Shown piece by piece: positions 54,740-63,946 of a stretch of DNA of 64,000 nucleotides. The position numbers were made by a program, and so were the translations under genes. Source of the DNA: Parahalioglobus pacificus (GTDB lineage Bacteria > Pseudomonadota > Gammaproteobacteria > Pseudomonadales > Halieaceae); the NCBI RefSeq assembly GCF_014652275.1, contig NZ_BMYM01000002.1, positions 682,001 to 746,000 on the forward strand, in the 5' to 3' direction. Position 1 is the stretch's first letter. Every line of letters starts with the position of its first letter. The notes under the pieces were generated by a model, which worked only from the letters and a program-made list of their open reading frames with translations, ran no database searches and was not told the DNA's origin.

Positions 54740-57532
54740 ATGAAAACAACCTTTAAACGCAGACCGTTATCGCTGGCATGTGCCAGCGCACTGACACTGC
54801 TTTCCGCAACAGCCTTGGCGCAGGACGAGACCGCAAACCTGGAAGAGGTTTTGGTTACAGGCTCGCACATTAAGGGCCTGGACCTGAAAGGCGGAACGCA
54901 GGCGATACAGCTTAACCGGCAGGACATTCTCGAATCGGGGGCTCTGCGTATCGGTGAGTTGATGCAGGACCTCACCGTGACGGGTGGTGGTTCCGGTACC
55001 TTCACCACAGCAACTGCGGGAGCCCTGTCGGGTGATACTCCGGTGGGTGCGTCCTCAGTCTCCCTGCGCGGACTTGGCACGGGCTCCACGCTGACACTGA
55101 TCAACGGCAGGCGCTCCACGGTCAGCTCCTTCGCCAATGGGCAGGCTTCGTTTATCGACGTGAACTCCATACCGGCTGCAGCCATCGAGCGCATTGAGAT
55201 TCTGCCCAGTGGTGCGTCGGCCACCTACGGCGCCGATGCAGTCGCCGGTGTGATCAACTACGAGCTGCGCAAAGACTACGAAGGCTTTGAAATCACAGGC
55301 TCCTACGGTGATTCCACCGATAGCACCGATGAAGGTCGATACAATCTGAACCTGGCGGCGGGCGTTGGCAACGAGCGACACCACGTGATGGCGATCGTCG
55401 ATTACTACAAGCGCAACGCGATGTTTAACCGCGATCGCGATGTGAGTGCGGTCTCCAAACGCCCCAGCCAGCAAGGCTTTTTCCCCTCGTTCAATGACCT
55501 GTTCTTCGCCGACTCACAGGATCAGGTTGAGAAACCCGAGAACGGTGGCTGTGCGGCTGAAGATTTCGGCATTGGCAACTTTGGTGAGTTCTGTGAAGTG
55601 AACACCAACGCGTTTACCTCCGTGCTCGACGAGTTCGAAAGCATTGGTGGCGTGTTCACCTACAACTTCCAGGTCAATGAAAACACGACCTGGTTCAACG
55701 AGGTGCTGTATCAAAGCACCGAGTCTGATGGCACCAGCTCGCCTGCGAACTTTTCGCGCGCACCCTTTGATCCCGAGAGCCCGCTGTGGCCCCAGGAGCT
55801 GATCGACGACCTGATTGCTGTGGGCGACAACGGCGGGGCTGACGACTGGAGCGACTTCTTTGGCTTCCCCGTGTATGCCTGGGGCAAAATCCCCGAGCCG
55901 CGCGCGGTATCTGTAGAGTCGGAAACCTACCGCTTGGTGTCCGGTCTCGAAATCGATTTCGACAACGGCTGGAACCTCGAGACGGCGTTTACCTACGGCT
56001 CCAACGAGTCTGAGCAGCGCGGCATTAGCGGTCTGGTAGTTGCAGAAGCGTTCTATGACGCCGCGCTTGGCAACCTGTGCACGGACGGCAGCCGCGTTGA
56101 GCGCTGGGACGTAGATCCCGCCCGCCCGGATGCCGACTTTATCGGCAACACCTGCGAGGACGATGGTCGTAGTACCCTGTGGTACAACCCGTTCAATGGT
56201 CAGGCGTCACAGGCTGACGGTATCGATGAAGCCCTGCGCACCACCGCAAGACGCAACGGCGACTCCGAAATGTACTCGCTGGACTTCGTCACCTCGGGAA
56301 CACTGTTTGAGTTCAATAACCGGGAAATACAGGCCGCATTCGGTGGCGAATGGCGACACGAAGAGGTGAAAGATGTGCCTTCGGGTATCGCGGTGGCAAC
56401 CACCACCAACCCGGAACCGATCCTGGGCTTCAGCTCCACATCAGCGGATGCAGAGCGCGACCAGTGGGCGCTGTTCGCCGAGTTCTATATCCCGCTGACT
56501 GATAACCTGGACCTCACGCTGGCCGGGCGCTACGACGATTACGATACGTTTGGCGGCGACTTTAATCCCAAGGTCGCCCTGCGCTGGCAGCCACTGGAAA
56601 GCCTGATTCTGCGTACTAACTACTCCACCAGCTATCGCGCGCCTTCACTAGCGCAAGTCGGCGCAGGCACATTGCTGAGCTCTTACACAGTGAACTGTGT
56701 AGAGACTCCGGGAGCCTGTGATGGGATTGATGAAGGTGATGGCGAATCGCTGTTCTCCGAAGATGTGGCCAATGACAACCTTGAGCCCGAGACCGCCGAT
56801 ACTTGGGGTGCAGGCTTCGTGTGGTCACCCACGCAGGATATTGATCTCACCGTGGATTACTGGAGCATCAGCTACGACGATGTGATCGGTATCGATGAGG
56901 ACGACTTTATTCGTCGTGCACTCGCTGGTCAGTACCCGGTAGTAGGCGAGGGTGAACTGCCCACTGGTGAAGCCGGGCTTGAAGTTGAAGACGGCTTTGT
57001 TGTCGACGCGCACTTCGAGCTGTCCAACCTGGGCTTTGAAGATGTGAGTGGTATCGACCTGGCCTACACACAGAGCATCGATGTGGGCGCCGCAACAATC
57101 ACCCTGCTGGCAGATATGACTTACCTGATCGAGTACGAGCGCCAGTCTTCAGACGCGTCACCGGTGATAGATGAGGCGGGAGAGTTTTTGTACCCAGAGC
57201 TTCTGGCTAATGCCAAAGTGCGGTACGACCGTGATACGTGGGGCGGTTCACTGGGTCTTCGGTACACCGACGGTTATCGAGATGACCCCAGCCCCCGCAC
57301 TCTGGAGGCCGTGGGCCTTCCCAGTGATGCGCGCGTCGATGTCGATTCATGGACTGTCCTGGATCTCAACCTCTACTGGGATATGAACCAGAACAACACG
57401 CTGGCGCTCACCGTCCGTAACCTCACAGACGAAGAGCCACCCGAGGTATTGGGTCTGTCATCGAATGTGGATTATCTGAATCACGACTCGATGGGCCGTT
57501 ACATTACGCTGCGTTACACCTATGGGTTCTGA
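54740..57532 (+). CDS. TonB-dependent outer-membrane receptor
   Basis: 930 aa. Signal peptide about 1-28, TonB box-like EEVLVTGSHI near 35-45, plug domain with LRGLGTGSTLTLINGRR and the GASATYGADAVAGVINYEL signature, then a 22-strand barrel ending in YITLRYTYGF with terminal Phe. Extracellular loops are acidic and contain Cys pairs. Acidic loops would suit a cationic ligand such as an arginine-rich peptide, but this is inference. RBS GGGGGA. The stop overlaps the cyanophycinase start (TGATG). Confidence 0.93.
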   Translation: MKTTFKRRPLSLACASALTLLSATALAQDETANLEEVLVTGSHIKGLDLKGGTQAIQLNRQDILESGALRIGELMQDLTVTGGGSGTFTTATAGALSGDTPVGASSVSLRGLGTGSTLTLINGRRSTVSSFANGQASFIDVNSIPAAAIERIEILPSGASATYGADAVAGVINYELRKDYEGFEITGSYGDSTDSTDEGRYNLNLAAGVGNERHHVMAIVDYYKRNAMFNRDRDVSAVSKRPSQQGFFPSFNDLFFADSQDQVEKPENGGCAAEDFGIGNFGEFCEVNTNAFTSVLDEFESIGGVFTYNFQVNENTTWFNEVLYQSTESDGTSSPANFSRAPFDPESPLWPQELIDDLIAVGDNGGADDWSDFFGFPVYAWGKIPEPRAVSVESETYRLVSGLEIDFDNGWNLETAFTYGSNESEQRGISGLVVAEAFYDAALGNLCTDGSRVERWDVDPARPDADFIGNTCEDDGRSTLWYNPFNGQASQADGIDEALRTTARRNGDSEMYSLDFVTSGTLFEFNNREIQAAFGGEWRHEEVKDVPSGIAVATTTNPEPILGFSSTSADAERDQWALFAEFYIPLTDNLDLTLAGRYDDYDTFGGDFNPKVALRWQPLESLILRTNYSTSYRAPSLAQVGAGTLLSSYTVNCVETPGACDGIDEGDGESLFSEDVANDNLEPETADTWGAGFVWSPTQDIDLTVDYWSISYDDVIGIDEDDFIRRALAGQYPVVGEGELPTGEAGLEVEDGFVVDAHFELSNLGFEDVSGIDLAYTQSIDVGAATITLLADMTYLIEYERQSSDASPVIDEAGEFLYPELLANAKVRYDRDTWGGSLGLRYTDGYRDDPSPRTLEAVGLPSDARVDVDSWTVLDLNLYWDMNQNNTLALTVRNLTDEEPPEVLGLSSNVDYLNHDSMGRYITLRYTYGF

Positions 57533-58794
57533 TGAAGCTACGAATGGATAAACGCAGCGCAGTACTCAGCTGGTGCCGAGCAGCCGTGGCAATGGCCGCA
57601 ATCTTTAGCCAATCCGCTGTGCATGCCACCGGTCAGTTGGTTATCGCCGGTGGCGCTGTGCGTGCAGATAACGCTGAGGTATTCGGTGAGTTTGTCACGC
57701 ATCTCTCTGGCGACGGCCCGGTTGTGGTGATTCCCGCAGCCAGTGGGCGCCCCGCGCGTTCGGGCCAGTCTGCTGCCGAGTCGCTGGCGATGTTTGGGGT
57801 AGACGCTGCGCGTCTGGAAGTATTCCCGCTGGCCTTGCTGGATGATCGCGGCACAGAGGATGTGGACGAGTCGTCCTGGAAGGAGAATGCCTGGGACAGT
57901 GCGCTGGTGAGGCGCATCGAAACTGCCGCAGGGTTCTGGTTTACCGGCGGCGACCAGTCACGAATCACACAGCTCACCCGTAGCGCCTCCGGTGAGGAGT
58001 CTCCGTTCCTGCAGCTGCTGCGCAAGCGACTGCAGGACGGCGCGGTGATTGGCGGCACTTCCGCAGGTGCCGCCATCATGAGCACATTGATGATTACCGG
58101 CGGTGACAGTTTTACGGCACTCACGCAGCCTGAGCCCGGTGAGTACAACGCCATGACCGAGCAGGAGCAGGGTCACCTCAGTCTGTCCGCAGGTTTGGGC
58201 TTTTTGCCGAGGGGGCTGGTCGACCAGCACTTTGATCGCAAGGCCCGGCTGGGCCGTTTGATCAGGGCATTGCCGCTCACTGGCGAGCAGGTTGGTCTGG
58301 GTGTAGATGAAGATACTGCGCTATCGGTAGACCTCGGCACGGGAGAGGCGCGGGTTGTGGGGAGTGGCAGTGTAGTCAGGCTGGATACATCGGATGCCAG
58401 CTTCGCCTGGGACGGCGAAACTCTGGCTAGTGGCATACGGCTAAGCGTCTATCCGAGGCTTACCCGTTTTCGACTGAGCGATGGCGTACTGCTAGAGACT
58501 CAGGGCGAGCCCACGATGGGCAATGAGTATTACGATCATTCGGTGCGCTTGGGGGGTGGGATGGCATTTCCCAATCAAACCCTGGAGCAGATGCTGGGCA
58601 ATGACCTGCTGGATAATGCTGGAACCAATCGCCTTGTGCGTGTCAGTGTGGATAGCGCGGGTACGGCAATCAGCTACCGGTTTATCCAGCGGGGCAGCAG
58701 CAAAGGTTTTTGGGACAGAGCGCAGGGCGCAAATCGTTACACCATTATTGGTGTCGGTATGGACGTGACGCGCACAACGGCCAATCGCCCCTGA
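57532..58794 (+). CDS. Secreted cyanophycinase (peptidase S51)
   Basis: 420 aa. Signal peptide to about residue 32. Cyanophycinase features: LVIAGGAVR start, IPAASG, FTGGDQSRI with conserved Gln142, nucleophile Ser177 in GGTSAGAAIMS, and the VDQHFDRKARLGRL motif. The C-terminal about 130 residues form extra beta-rich sequence after the catalytic core. S51 cyanophycinases cut multi-L-arginyl-poly-L-aspartate into beta-Asp-Arg dipeptides; the exported type resembles CphE. Translationally coupled to the TonB receptor. An ATG four codons later is an alternative start. Confidence 0.9.
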   Translation: MKLRMDKRSAVLSWCRAAVAMAAIFSQSAVHATGQLVIAGGAVRADNAEVFGEFVTHLSGDGPVVVIPAASGRPARSGQSAAESLAMFGVDAARLEVFPLALLDDRGTEDVDESSWKENAWDSALVRRIETAAGFWFTGGDQSRITQLTRSASGEESPFLQLLRKRLQDGAVIGGTSAGAAIMSTLMITGGDSFTALTQPEPGEYNAMTEQEQGHLSLSAGLGFLPRGLVDQHFDRKARLGRLIRALPLTGEQVGLGVDEDTALSVDLGTGEARVVGSGSVVRLDTSDASFAWDGETLASGIRLSVYPRLTRFRLSDGVLLETQGEPTMGNEYYDHSVRLGGGMAFPNQTLEQMLGNDLLDNAGTNRLVRVSVDSAGTAISYRFIQRGSSKGFWDRAQGANRYTIIGVGMDVTRTTANRP

Positions 58795-58861
58795 CCTGTG
58801 CCAGTGTCGGACCGGCCGGTCCACAATCATTGCGCTCCCGATCTTTCAGATTGCACACTTG

Positions 58862-58884
58862 ACGCTTGCCTGTGTGGCAAGCGT
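58862..58884 (+). terminator. Hairpin at the end of the cyanophycinase block
   Basis: ACGCTTGCC-TGTGT-GGCAAGCGT, a perfect 9-bp stem 68 bp after the stop. No U-run follows, so termination is uncertain. The rest of 58795-59041 shows nothing recognisable. Confidence 0.45.
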
Positions 58885-59041
58885 ACACGCCCCTACACCT
58901 GTTCTCTCAGTGAGCCGCTTCGCATCCTGAATCGACGGCTGCTCTTCATCGAAAGCATTCCCACAAAGGCACAGTGATCCTCTGAAAGCCGGTGTCTATA
59001 CTGGGGCAAGGATTTCTAGGACCCTTAAAGAGAGCAAACTG

Positions 59042-60307
59042 ATGTCACTTCCCGATGTTGATGATTACATCGCGCGCGCCGAGATGATGGCCGCCGAGAT
59101 CGAATGCCTCCCGGCAGGAACGCCAACGCGAGCGATTAGTTCCGTGGGTATTATTGGTGCCGGCACCATGGGCGGCGGAATCTCCATGAATTTCGCCAAT
59201 GCCGAAATACCGGTGACTATCGTTGAGACCGAGCAGGCGGCATTGGATCGCGGCTTTGGCGTCATTCGTAAAAACTACGAGCGCAGTGCCAGTCGCGGTC
59301 GTTTCCCGGTGGAAGAAGTGGATGTGCGAATGGGCAGGCTTAGCCAGTCGTTGGATATGTCTGAGCTTGCCGACTGCGATTTGATCATCGAAGCCGTGTT
59401 TGAAGATATGGAGATCAAGAAGAGCATATTTTCTCGGCTGGATAAGATCGCTAAGCCCGGCGCCATCTTGGCGACAAACACCTCGGCACTGGATATCGAT
59501 GAGATAGCGGCTCAGACCTCGCGGCCTGAGGACGTTATCGGACTGCATTTTTTTTCGCCGGCCAATGTTATGAAGCTGCTGGAGGTGGTGCGCGCAGACC
59601 ATACCGCCAATGACGTGATTGCGACCTCGATGACGCTCGCCAAAACCATTAACAAGATCGCCGCGCTGGTGGGCGTCTGCCAGGGTTTCGTGGGCAATCG
59701 CATCTTGGCGTACCGGGGCATTGCCGCAAATGCCCTTGTGGATCGGGGAGTGATGCCCTGGGATGTGGACGATGCGTTTAACCGTTTCGGCTTTCGCATG
59801 GGGCCGTTCCAGATGTCTGACCTCGCTGGCCTGGATATCGGCTGGAAGAAGGGGGCCACAACTGCCAACCCCATTCGTGATGCCCTCTGTGAAATGGATC
59901 GCCGCGGTCAGAAAACAGGTGCGGGGTATTACGACTATGACGCTGAGCGAAACCGCGTACCTTCTGAGGTGACCGCCGGGATTATTCGTGAGATTACCGG
60001 GAATACCGAGCCGGTGAGTCTCGAGGCTGACGAGATTATCGAAATCTGTGTTTTCCCCATGATCAATGAGGGACTGAAGATCCTGGAGGAGGGTAAAGCC
60101 CAGCGTCCCAGCGATATCGATGTGATCTGGCTCAATGGTTACGGCTGGCCGCGCGACAAAGGCGGTCCCATGTACTACGGCGATGTGGTGGGTGCAGAGA
60201 ACGTATTGGCCAGAATGGAGCAATTGGCTGCTGAAGACGATCGCCTGGCGCCCGCTGATAGACTGCGTAGGTTAGCGAGTGAAGGCGGGAGATTCATCGA
60301 TTTGTGA
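59042..60307 (+). CDS. 3-hydroxyacyl-CoA dehydrogenase (stand-alone FadB-type domain)
   Basis: 421 aa. NAD motif [19 protein letters not shown] at about 36-54, then the catalytic Glu region [28 protein letters not shown] and [15 protein letters not shown]. Two C-terminal dimerisation domains follow ([33 protein letters not shown]). Lacks the enoyl-CoA hydratase half of FadB, so it is the dehydrogenase part alone with a short N-terminal extension. Works in beta-oxidation of fatty acids or CoA-linked degradation. Single gene. Confidence 0.92.
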   Translation: MSLPDVDDYIARAEMMAAEIECLPAGTPTRAISSVGIIGAGTMGGGISMNFANAEIPVTIVETEQAALDRGFGVIRKNYERSASRGRFPVEEVDVRMGRLSQSLDMSELADCDLIIEAVFEDMEIKKSIFSRLDKIAKPGAILATNTSALDIDEIAAQTSRPEDVIGLHFFSPANVMKLLEVVRADHTANDVIATSMTLAKTINKIAALVGVCQGFVGNRILAYRGIAANALVDRGVMPWDVDDAFNRFGFRMGPFQMSDLAGLDIGWKKGATTANPIRDALCEMDRRGQKTGAGYYDYDAERNRVPSEVTAGIIREITGNTEPVSLEADEIIEICVFPMINEGLKILEEGKAQRPSDIDVIWLNGYGWPRDKGGPMYYGDVVGAENVLARMEQLAAEDDRLAPADRLRRLASEGGRFIDL

Positions 60308-60359
60308 CTGCTGTCTCGTAGTGAGGTCTACCGCCCACGCTGCATATTGATTTGACTGT

Positions 60360-60399
60360 CGCCTTGTCGCCTTGTCGCCTTGTCGTCTTGCCGTCTTCG
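60360..60399 (+). repeat. Short tandem repeat, 8-bp unit
   Basis: CGCCTTGT three times without change, then two diverged copies (CGTCTTGC, CGTCTTCG). Intergenic between the dehydrogenase and AbgT genes. Likely replication slippage; may vary in length between strains. Confidence 0.8.
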
Positions 60400-60572
60400 A
60401 GTGGCTGTGATGGGCGTCTGGGTTTTTGAGTGCAAAGTATTGAATGCGTAATGGCGCATCTGGTGAGCGGCTCGCCCCACAACCCCGGAGTTTTTAGCCA
60501 CTTTTGGTAGCGATTGCCGTAGACTCCAACCGACAAGCGCCCCACCGTTTCACCAGACTGAGTACTCACTTC

Positions 60573-62159
60573 ATGACCGAAAAGCCCGCGGCCCCACAGG
60601 GCCAGAGCCGAATCACCCGCTTCCTGCATGTGGTTGAGTGGTTGGGCAATGCCTTGCCTCATCCAGTGACCTTGTTTGCGCTGTTTGCCTGCGGTGTTGT
60701 CGTCTTATCGGGGATTCTTGGTTATTTTGAGTTATCGGTTGCGGACCCGCGTCCGGAGGGCGCCAGTGGGCGGGCTGCGAACGGCATGATTGAGGTTGTC
60801 AGCCTTATGAACGCTGAGGGCCTGAGGATGATCGTCCTCAACCTGGTGCGCAATTTCGTTGAGTTTGCACCGCTGGGTACGGTGCTGGTCGCTCTCCTGG
60901 GGGTGGGTGTTGCTGAGCGTTCGGGGTGGCTGACTGCCGTTATTCGGGGCATGGTCATCAATGCGCCGCCCAGCCTGGTCACGGTAATCATCGTGCTCGC
61001 AGGTGTGCTGTCTAACACCGCCTCCGAGATGGGTTACGTTGTGCTGGTGCCGCTGGCGGCGGTCGTTTTCTACTCGCTGGGTCGACATCCGCTTGCCGGG
61101 CTTGCTGCTGCCTTTGCCGGTGTCTCCGGGGGTTACAGCGCGAACCTGTTGATAGGAACGGTAGATCCGCTGCTGTCTGGAATTACAACAGAGGCGGCGC
61201 GCCTGATCGACCCAGACTACGAAGTCGATGTCAGCGCTAACTGGTACTTTATGATCGCCAGCACGTTCCTGATTACGGCTGTTGGCAGCTTCATCAGCCT
61301 TAAAGTGGTAGAGCCGTCCTTGGGTGTGTACGAGGGTTCGCCACAAGGCATGGATGATGAAGATGCGCACCGGATGGACCCGCTAACCGCGAATGAGAAA
61401 CGCGGACTCTGGCAATCACTCTGGGCAACAGTCCTGTTCGCGGTTGTCATTGCCCTGTTGGTTGTGCCTGAAGGCGCGATACTCAGAAACCAGGAAACAG
61501 GTGCGGTGGCTGGATCGCCCTTTCTCAAGGGCATCGTTGCCATCATCTTCGTGTACTTCCTGATGGTTGGCATCGTCTACGGTCGCGTTGTCGGTACGAT
61601 TCGGAACGACCGTGACGTGATTGATGCCATGGCCCATGCCATGAGCACGCTGGGGCTCTATATTGCGCTGGTGTTCTTCGCTGCGCAGTTTGTGAAGTTC
61701 TTTGCCTGGACCAATTTGGGTTCCATCACCGCAGTGGCTGGCGCCACCTTCCTGGAGAACATCGGGCTTACCGGTCCACTGCTGTTCTTCCTGTTCATCC
61801 TTGTGTGCGCCTTTATCAACTTAATGCTGGGCTCGGCGTCTGCGCAGTGGGCGGTGACGGCGCCCATATTCGTGCCCATGCTGATGTTGCTGGGCTATTC
61901 GCCCGAGGTGATTCAGGCGGCGTATCGAATCGGTGACTCAAGCACCAATATCATCACGCCGATGATGAGTTACTTCGGACTGATTATGGCATTCGTAACG
62001 CGCTATCAACCGCGGGCCGGCGTGGGGACGCTGATAGCAATGATGTTGCCGTATTCCGTTGCGTTCCTGGTGCTGTGGTCGATTTTCTTTTTTGTCTGGA
62101 CGTTTGTTGCTGGTCTGCCGGTGGGGCCGGCATCACCCACGTTCTACACAACGGGGTAG
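60573..62159 (+). CDS. AbgT family transporter (p-aminobenzoyl-glutamate type)
   Basis: 528 aa from the ATG at 60573. About 12 helices. Family signatures: RFLHVVEWLGNALPHPVTLFALFA at the N-terminus, GYSANLLIGTVDPLLSGIT with TEAARLI, NLMLGSASAQWAVTAPIFVPML and DSSTNIITPMMSYFGL. AbgT carriers import aminobenzoyl-glutamate or export sulfonamides, driven by the proton or sodium gradient. No abgA/abgB hydrolase genes are adjacent. An in-frame ATG-like start at 60504 is less likely. Confidence 0.93.
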   Translation: MTEKPAAPQGQSRITRFLHVVEWLGNALPHPVTLFALFACGVVVLSGILGYFELSVADPRPEGASGRAANGMIEVVSLMNAEGLRMIVLNLVRNFVEFAPLGTVLVALLGVGVAERSGWLTAVIRGMVINAPPSLVTVIIVLAGVLSNTASEMGYVVLVPLAAVVFYSLGRHPLAGLAAAFAGVSGGYSANLLIGTVDPLLSGITTEAARLIDPDYEVDVSANWYFMIASTFLITAVGSFISLKVVEPSLGVYEGSPQGMDDEDAHRMDPLTANEKRGLWQSLWATVLFAVVIALLVVPEGAILRNQETGAVAGSPFLKGIVAIIFVYFLMVGIVYGRVVGTIRNDRDVIDAMAHAMSTLGLYIALVFFAAQFVKFFAWTNLGSITAVAGATFLENIGLTGPLLFFLFILVCAFINLMLGSASAQWAVTAPIFVPMLMLLGYSPEVIQAAYRIGDSSTNIITPMMSYFGLIMAFVTRYQPRAGVGTLIAMMLPYSVAFLVLWSIFFFVWTFVAGLPVGPASPTFYTTG

Positions 62160-62469
62160 TTGCACTCACCGCAACCACCCCCGGACCAGGCGAAGCTGCA
62201 GTAAGGCATCTGCTGAAACCCACGACCCAATGATCGGGGATCGATCGTCTACACTCCTTCCAAACACTGGGCGTGGGGAGTCGCCGAATGCACCCGACTA
62301 CTTTGATAGCGGAGTTGCGCCAAAGTTGGCGCAGCGTCAGGCCTGACCGACGTCATTCCCCAGGTGATGGACAAGGCCAGCGGCGGCGGCCTGTTGGAGC
62401 AGGTCGGCCGACTGACCAGATTGATGGGGGCAGCCAAGTCATTCCTGAGCTGACCGCCGCCCGGGTCAG
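62160..62469 (+). other. Gene-free stretch with a decayed protein remnant
   Basis: 310 bp with no intact gene. A plus-strand frame at 62310-62453 encodes GLTDVIPQVMDKASGGGLLE and further VGRLTRLMGAAKSFLS before TGA; another frame just upstream (VAPKLAQRQA) could join it by a one-base shift near 62336-62345. It resembles the C-terminus of a DUF937/YidB-like protein, but the match is weak. Confidence 0.4.
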
Positions 62470-62802
62470 TCAGGTATTGTCAGCAACGGGCGCGTCGGGC
62501 GCGTTTTTCTTCACTGACGCCACTCCATTTTCCATCGCGGACGCCGACGAATAGCTTTCTGACTTCCCGATGTTCTGGCCATTCGACGATGTGAGACTGA
62601 AAAAGGGCTCACCGTTCTTAGCTACCTTGCGATCAAAGCGCGAGTCATCCTGACTGTTCTTTCTGACCGACTCAATGCCGTTAGCAGCAGACGCCTTGGT
62701 TGCATACATCTGGCTGGTGAGGATGATTTGTCCGTTACCTGCCTTCAAATTGAACATGAACTTGCCGCTGGGAGATTTCTTGAGCTCAAATTTTCCCGCC
62801 AT
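62470..62802 (-). CDS. yegP: YegP family protein (tandem DUF1508)
   Basis: 110 aa from the ATG at 62802. Two DUF1508 repeats: KFELKKSPSGKFMFNLKAGNGQIILTSQMY then ASAANGIESVRKN, and the second PFFSLTSSNGQNIGKSESYSS then AMENGVASVKKN. Compact alpha/beta fold, cytoplasmic, function unknown though widespread. Confidence 0.92.
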   Translation of the reverse strand: MAGKFELKKSPSGKFMFNLKAGNGQIILTSQMYATKASAANGIESVRKNSQDDSRFDRKVAKNGEPFFSLTSSNGQNIGKSESYSSASAMENGVASVKKNAPDAPVADNT

Positions 62803-62938
62803 CTTACTTCGCCTCATTGTTGAGAATTTACTGTGATTGCCGACTTAAGACGTCCGGCGTTTATTTAAAATAGCTCACATGCCGGATCGGGCAACCTTGA
62901 CGAGGTTTTGTACAGGAAAGTATCGACTCATTTTCAGG

Positions 62939-62976
62939 AAAAAGCCTGCGAAACTCCAGGTTGAAGCCCCGCAGGC
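62939..62976 (-). terminator. Rho-independent terminator of the proteorhodopsin gene
   Basis: On the minus strand GCCTGCG, a 19-base loop, CGCAGGC, then five U, 13 bp after the proteorhodopsin stop. It separates the gene from yegP. Confidence 0.75.
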
Positions 62977-62988
62977 ACTAGCAAAAGG

Positions 62989-63768
62989 CTACTCCTTAGC
63001 TGCCGTCGCTTCGTTAGCGGCGTACCAGATGAACAGACCAAACGCGATCTTGTTCAGGACATCCGCGAGGTTATACACGATGTTGAGAGTTCCAACGTCT
63101 GTGCCTCCCGCGAGATAGCCCAGGAAGTAGCCGATGGGATAGATAGCCCAGCCCACGGTCACTGTCCACTTCATCAGCGTGTAGGCCTTTTGCACGGCAG
63201 GAGGAGCTTCAGTCGCTGCGACTTTGCTGGCTTCCCCAAAGAATATCTCGTACAGAATGTATGCCCACCCCAACATGCCAATCGCGAAGCCAACAGTAAC
63301 ATTCAGGTAACCGGCTTCACCCATGTATCCGGGAATCAACATGACCAAGGTACCGATCAGTAACCGCCAGAAAATGCCGCCTGAAACCTTGGTTATTGCA
63401 GCGAGTATTAAGTAAAACTCAATCATTAGCAGGGGAACTGTCAACAGCCAATCTATGTACCTGAAGTCTGTCGGAGTGTCGCCCGTTGCGACCCACACTT
63501 CTCGCATGTAGAAATAATGGAACGCGGCAATGAAAGTTACGAGCGCAGATACGGTAAGCGAAGTTGCCCACTTACCACCGATGCGCAGAGATTCCATCAG
63601 GAAGAATATCGTCGACGCGGCGAGCGCCATTGAAATCAACCAGAAGGAATAACCAACAAAATCACCTGACTGCAGCATAGTCGAGTCACCAGCGAATGCG
63701 CTTGTGCCCGCCACGAGTAAACCCGTGACTACTGCAGGGGTGACGATAAAGCGTTTTTTATTAAACAT
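62989..63768 (-). CDS. Green-light-type proteorhodopsin
   Basis: 259 aa from the ATG at 63768: AAGGAG lies six bases upstream of it but directly abuts the other in-frame ATG at 63774. N-terminal signal peptide, then seven helices. Key residues (this numbering): His84, proton acceptor Asp106 and Thr110 in RYIDWLLTVPLL, spectral-tuning Leu114 (green; blue forms have Gln), carboxylic donor Glu117, and retinal Schiff-base Lys240 in NLADVLNKIAFGL. This D-T-E pattern marks an outward proton pump. No carotenoid or blh gene is adjacent, so retinal must be supplied from elsewhere. Own terminator, so a single-gene transcript. Confidence 0.97.
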   Translation of the reverse strand: MFNKKRFIVTPAVVTGLLVAGTSAFAGDSTMLQSGDFVGYSFWLISMALAASTIFFLMESLRIGGKWATSLTVSALVTFIAAFHYFYMREVWVATGDTPTDFRYIDWLLTVPLLMIEFYLILAAITKVSGGIFWRLLIGTLVMLIPGYMGEAGYLNVTVGFAIGMLGWAYILYEIFFGEASKVAATEAPPAVQKAYTLMKWTVTVGWAIYPIGYFLGYLAGGTDVGTLNIVYNLADVLNKIAFGLFIWYAANEATAAKE

Positions 63769-63946
63769 CGTCATCTCCTTGATGCGTGCTGAGAGAGATA
63801 CCGCTCACCGCCCCGATGGGGCCGGTTAATGCAGTTACGCACACTGTTAATGGTCTGGTTCATTCACTTTCAATATTTTGATCCCCTAGCGAAAACCGCG
63901 CGTAACCAACCACATAACTCAAACAACAAACGCCCGGGAGTTAACT

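Noticed and set aside
59045-60223. 392-codon open frame antisense to 3-hydroxyacyl-CoA dehydrogenase
   Set aside because: Lies wholly inside a well-supported gene and shows no family motif or start signal.
60360-60399. CRISPR-like array
   Set aside because: Units are only 8 bp, contiguous and without spacers; simple slippage repeat.
63775-63900. Sigma-70 promoter for proteorhodopsin
   Set aside because: A TTGAAA is present on the minus strand, but the hexamer 17 bases on is a poor -10 match; not strong enough to report as a feature.
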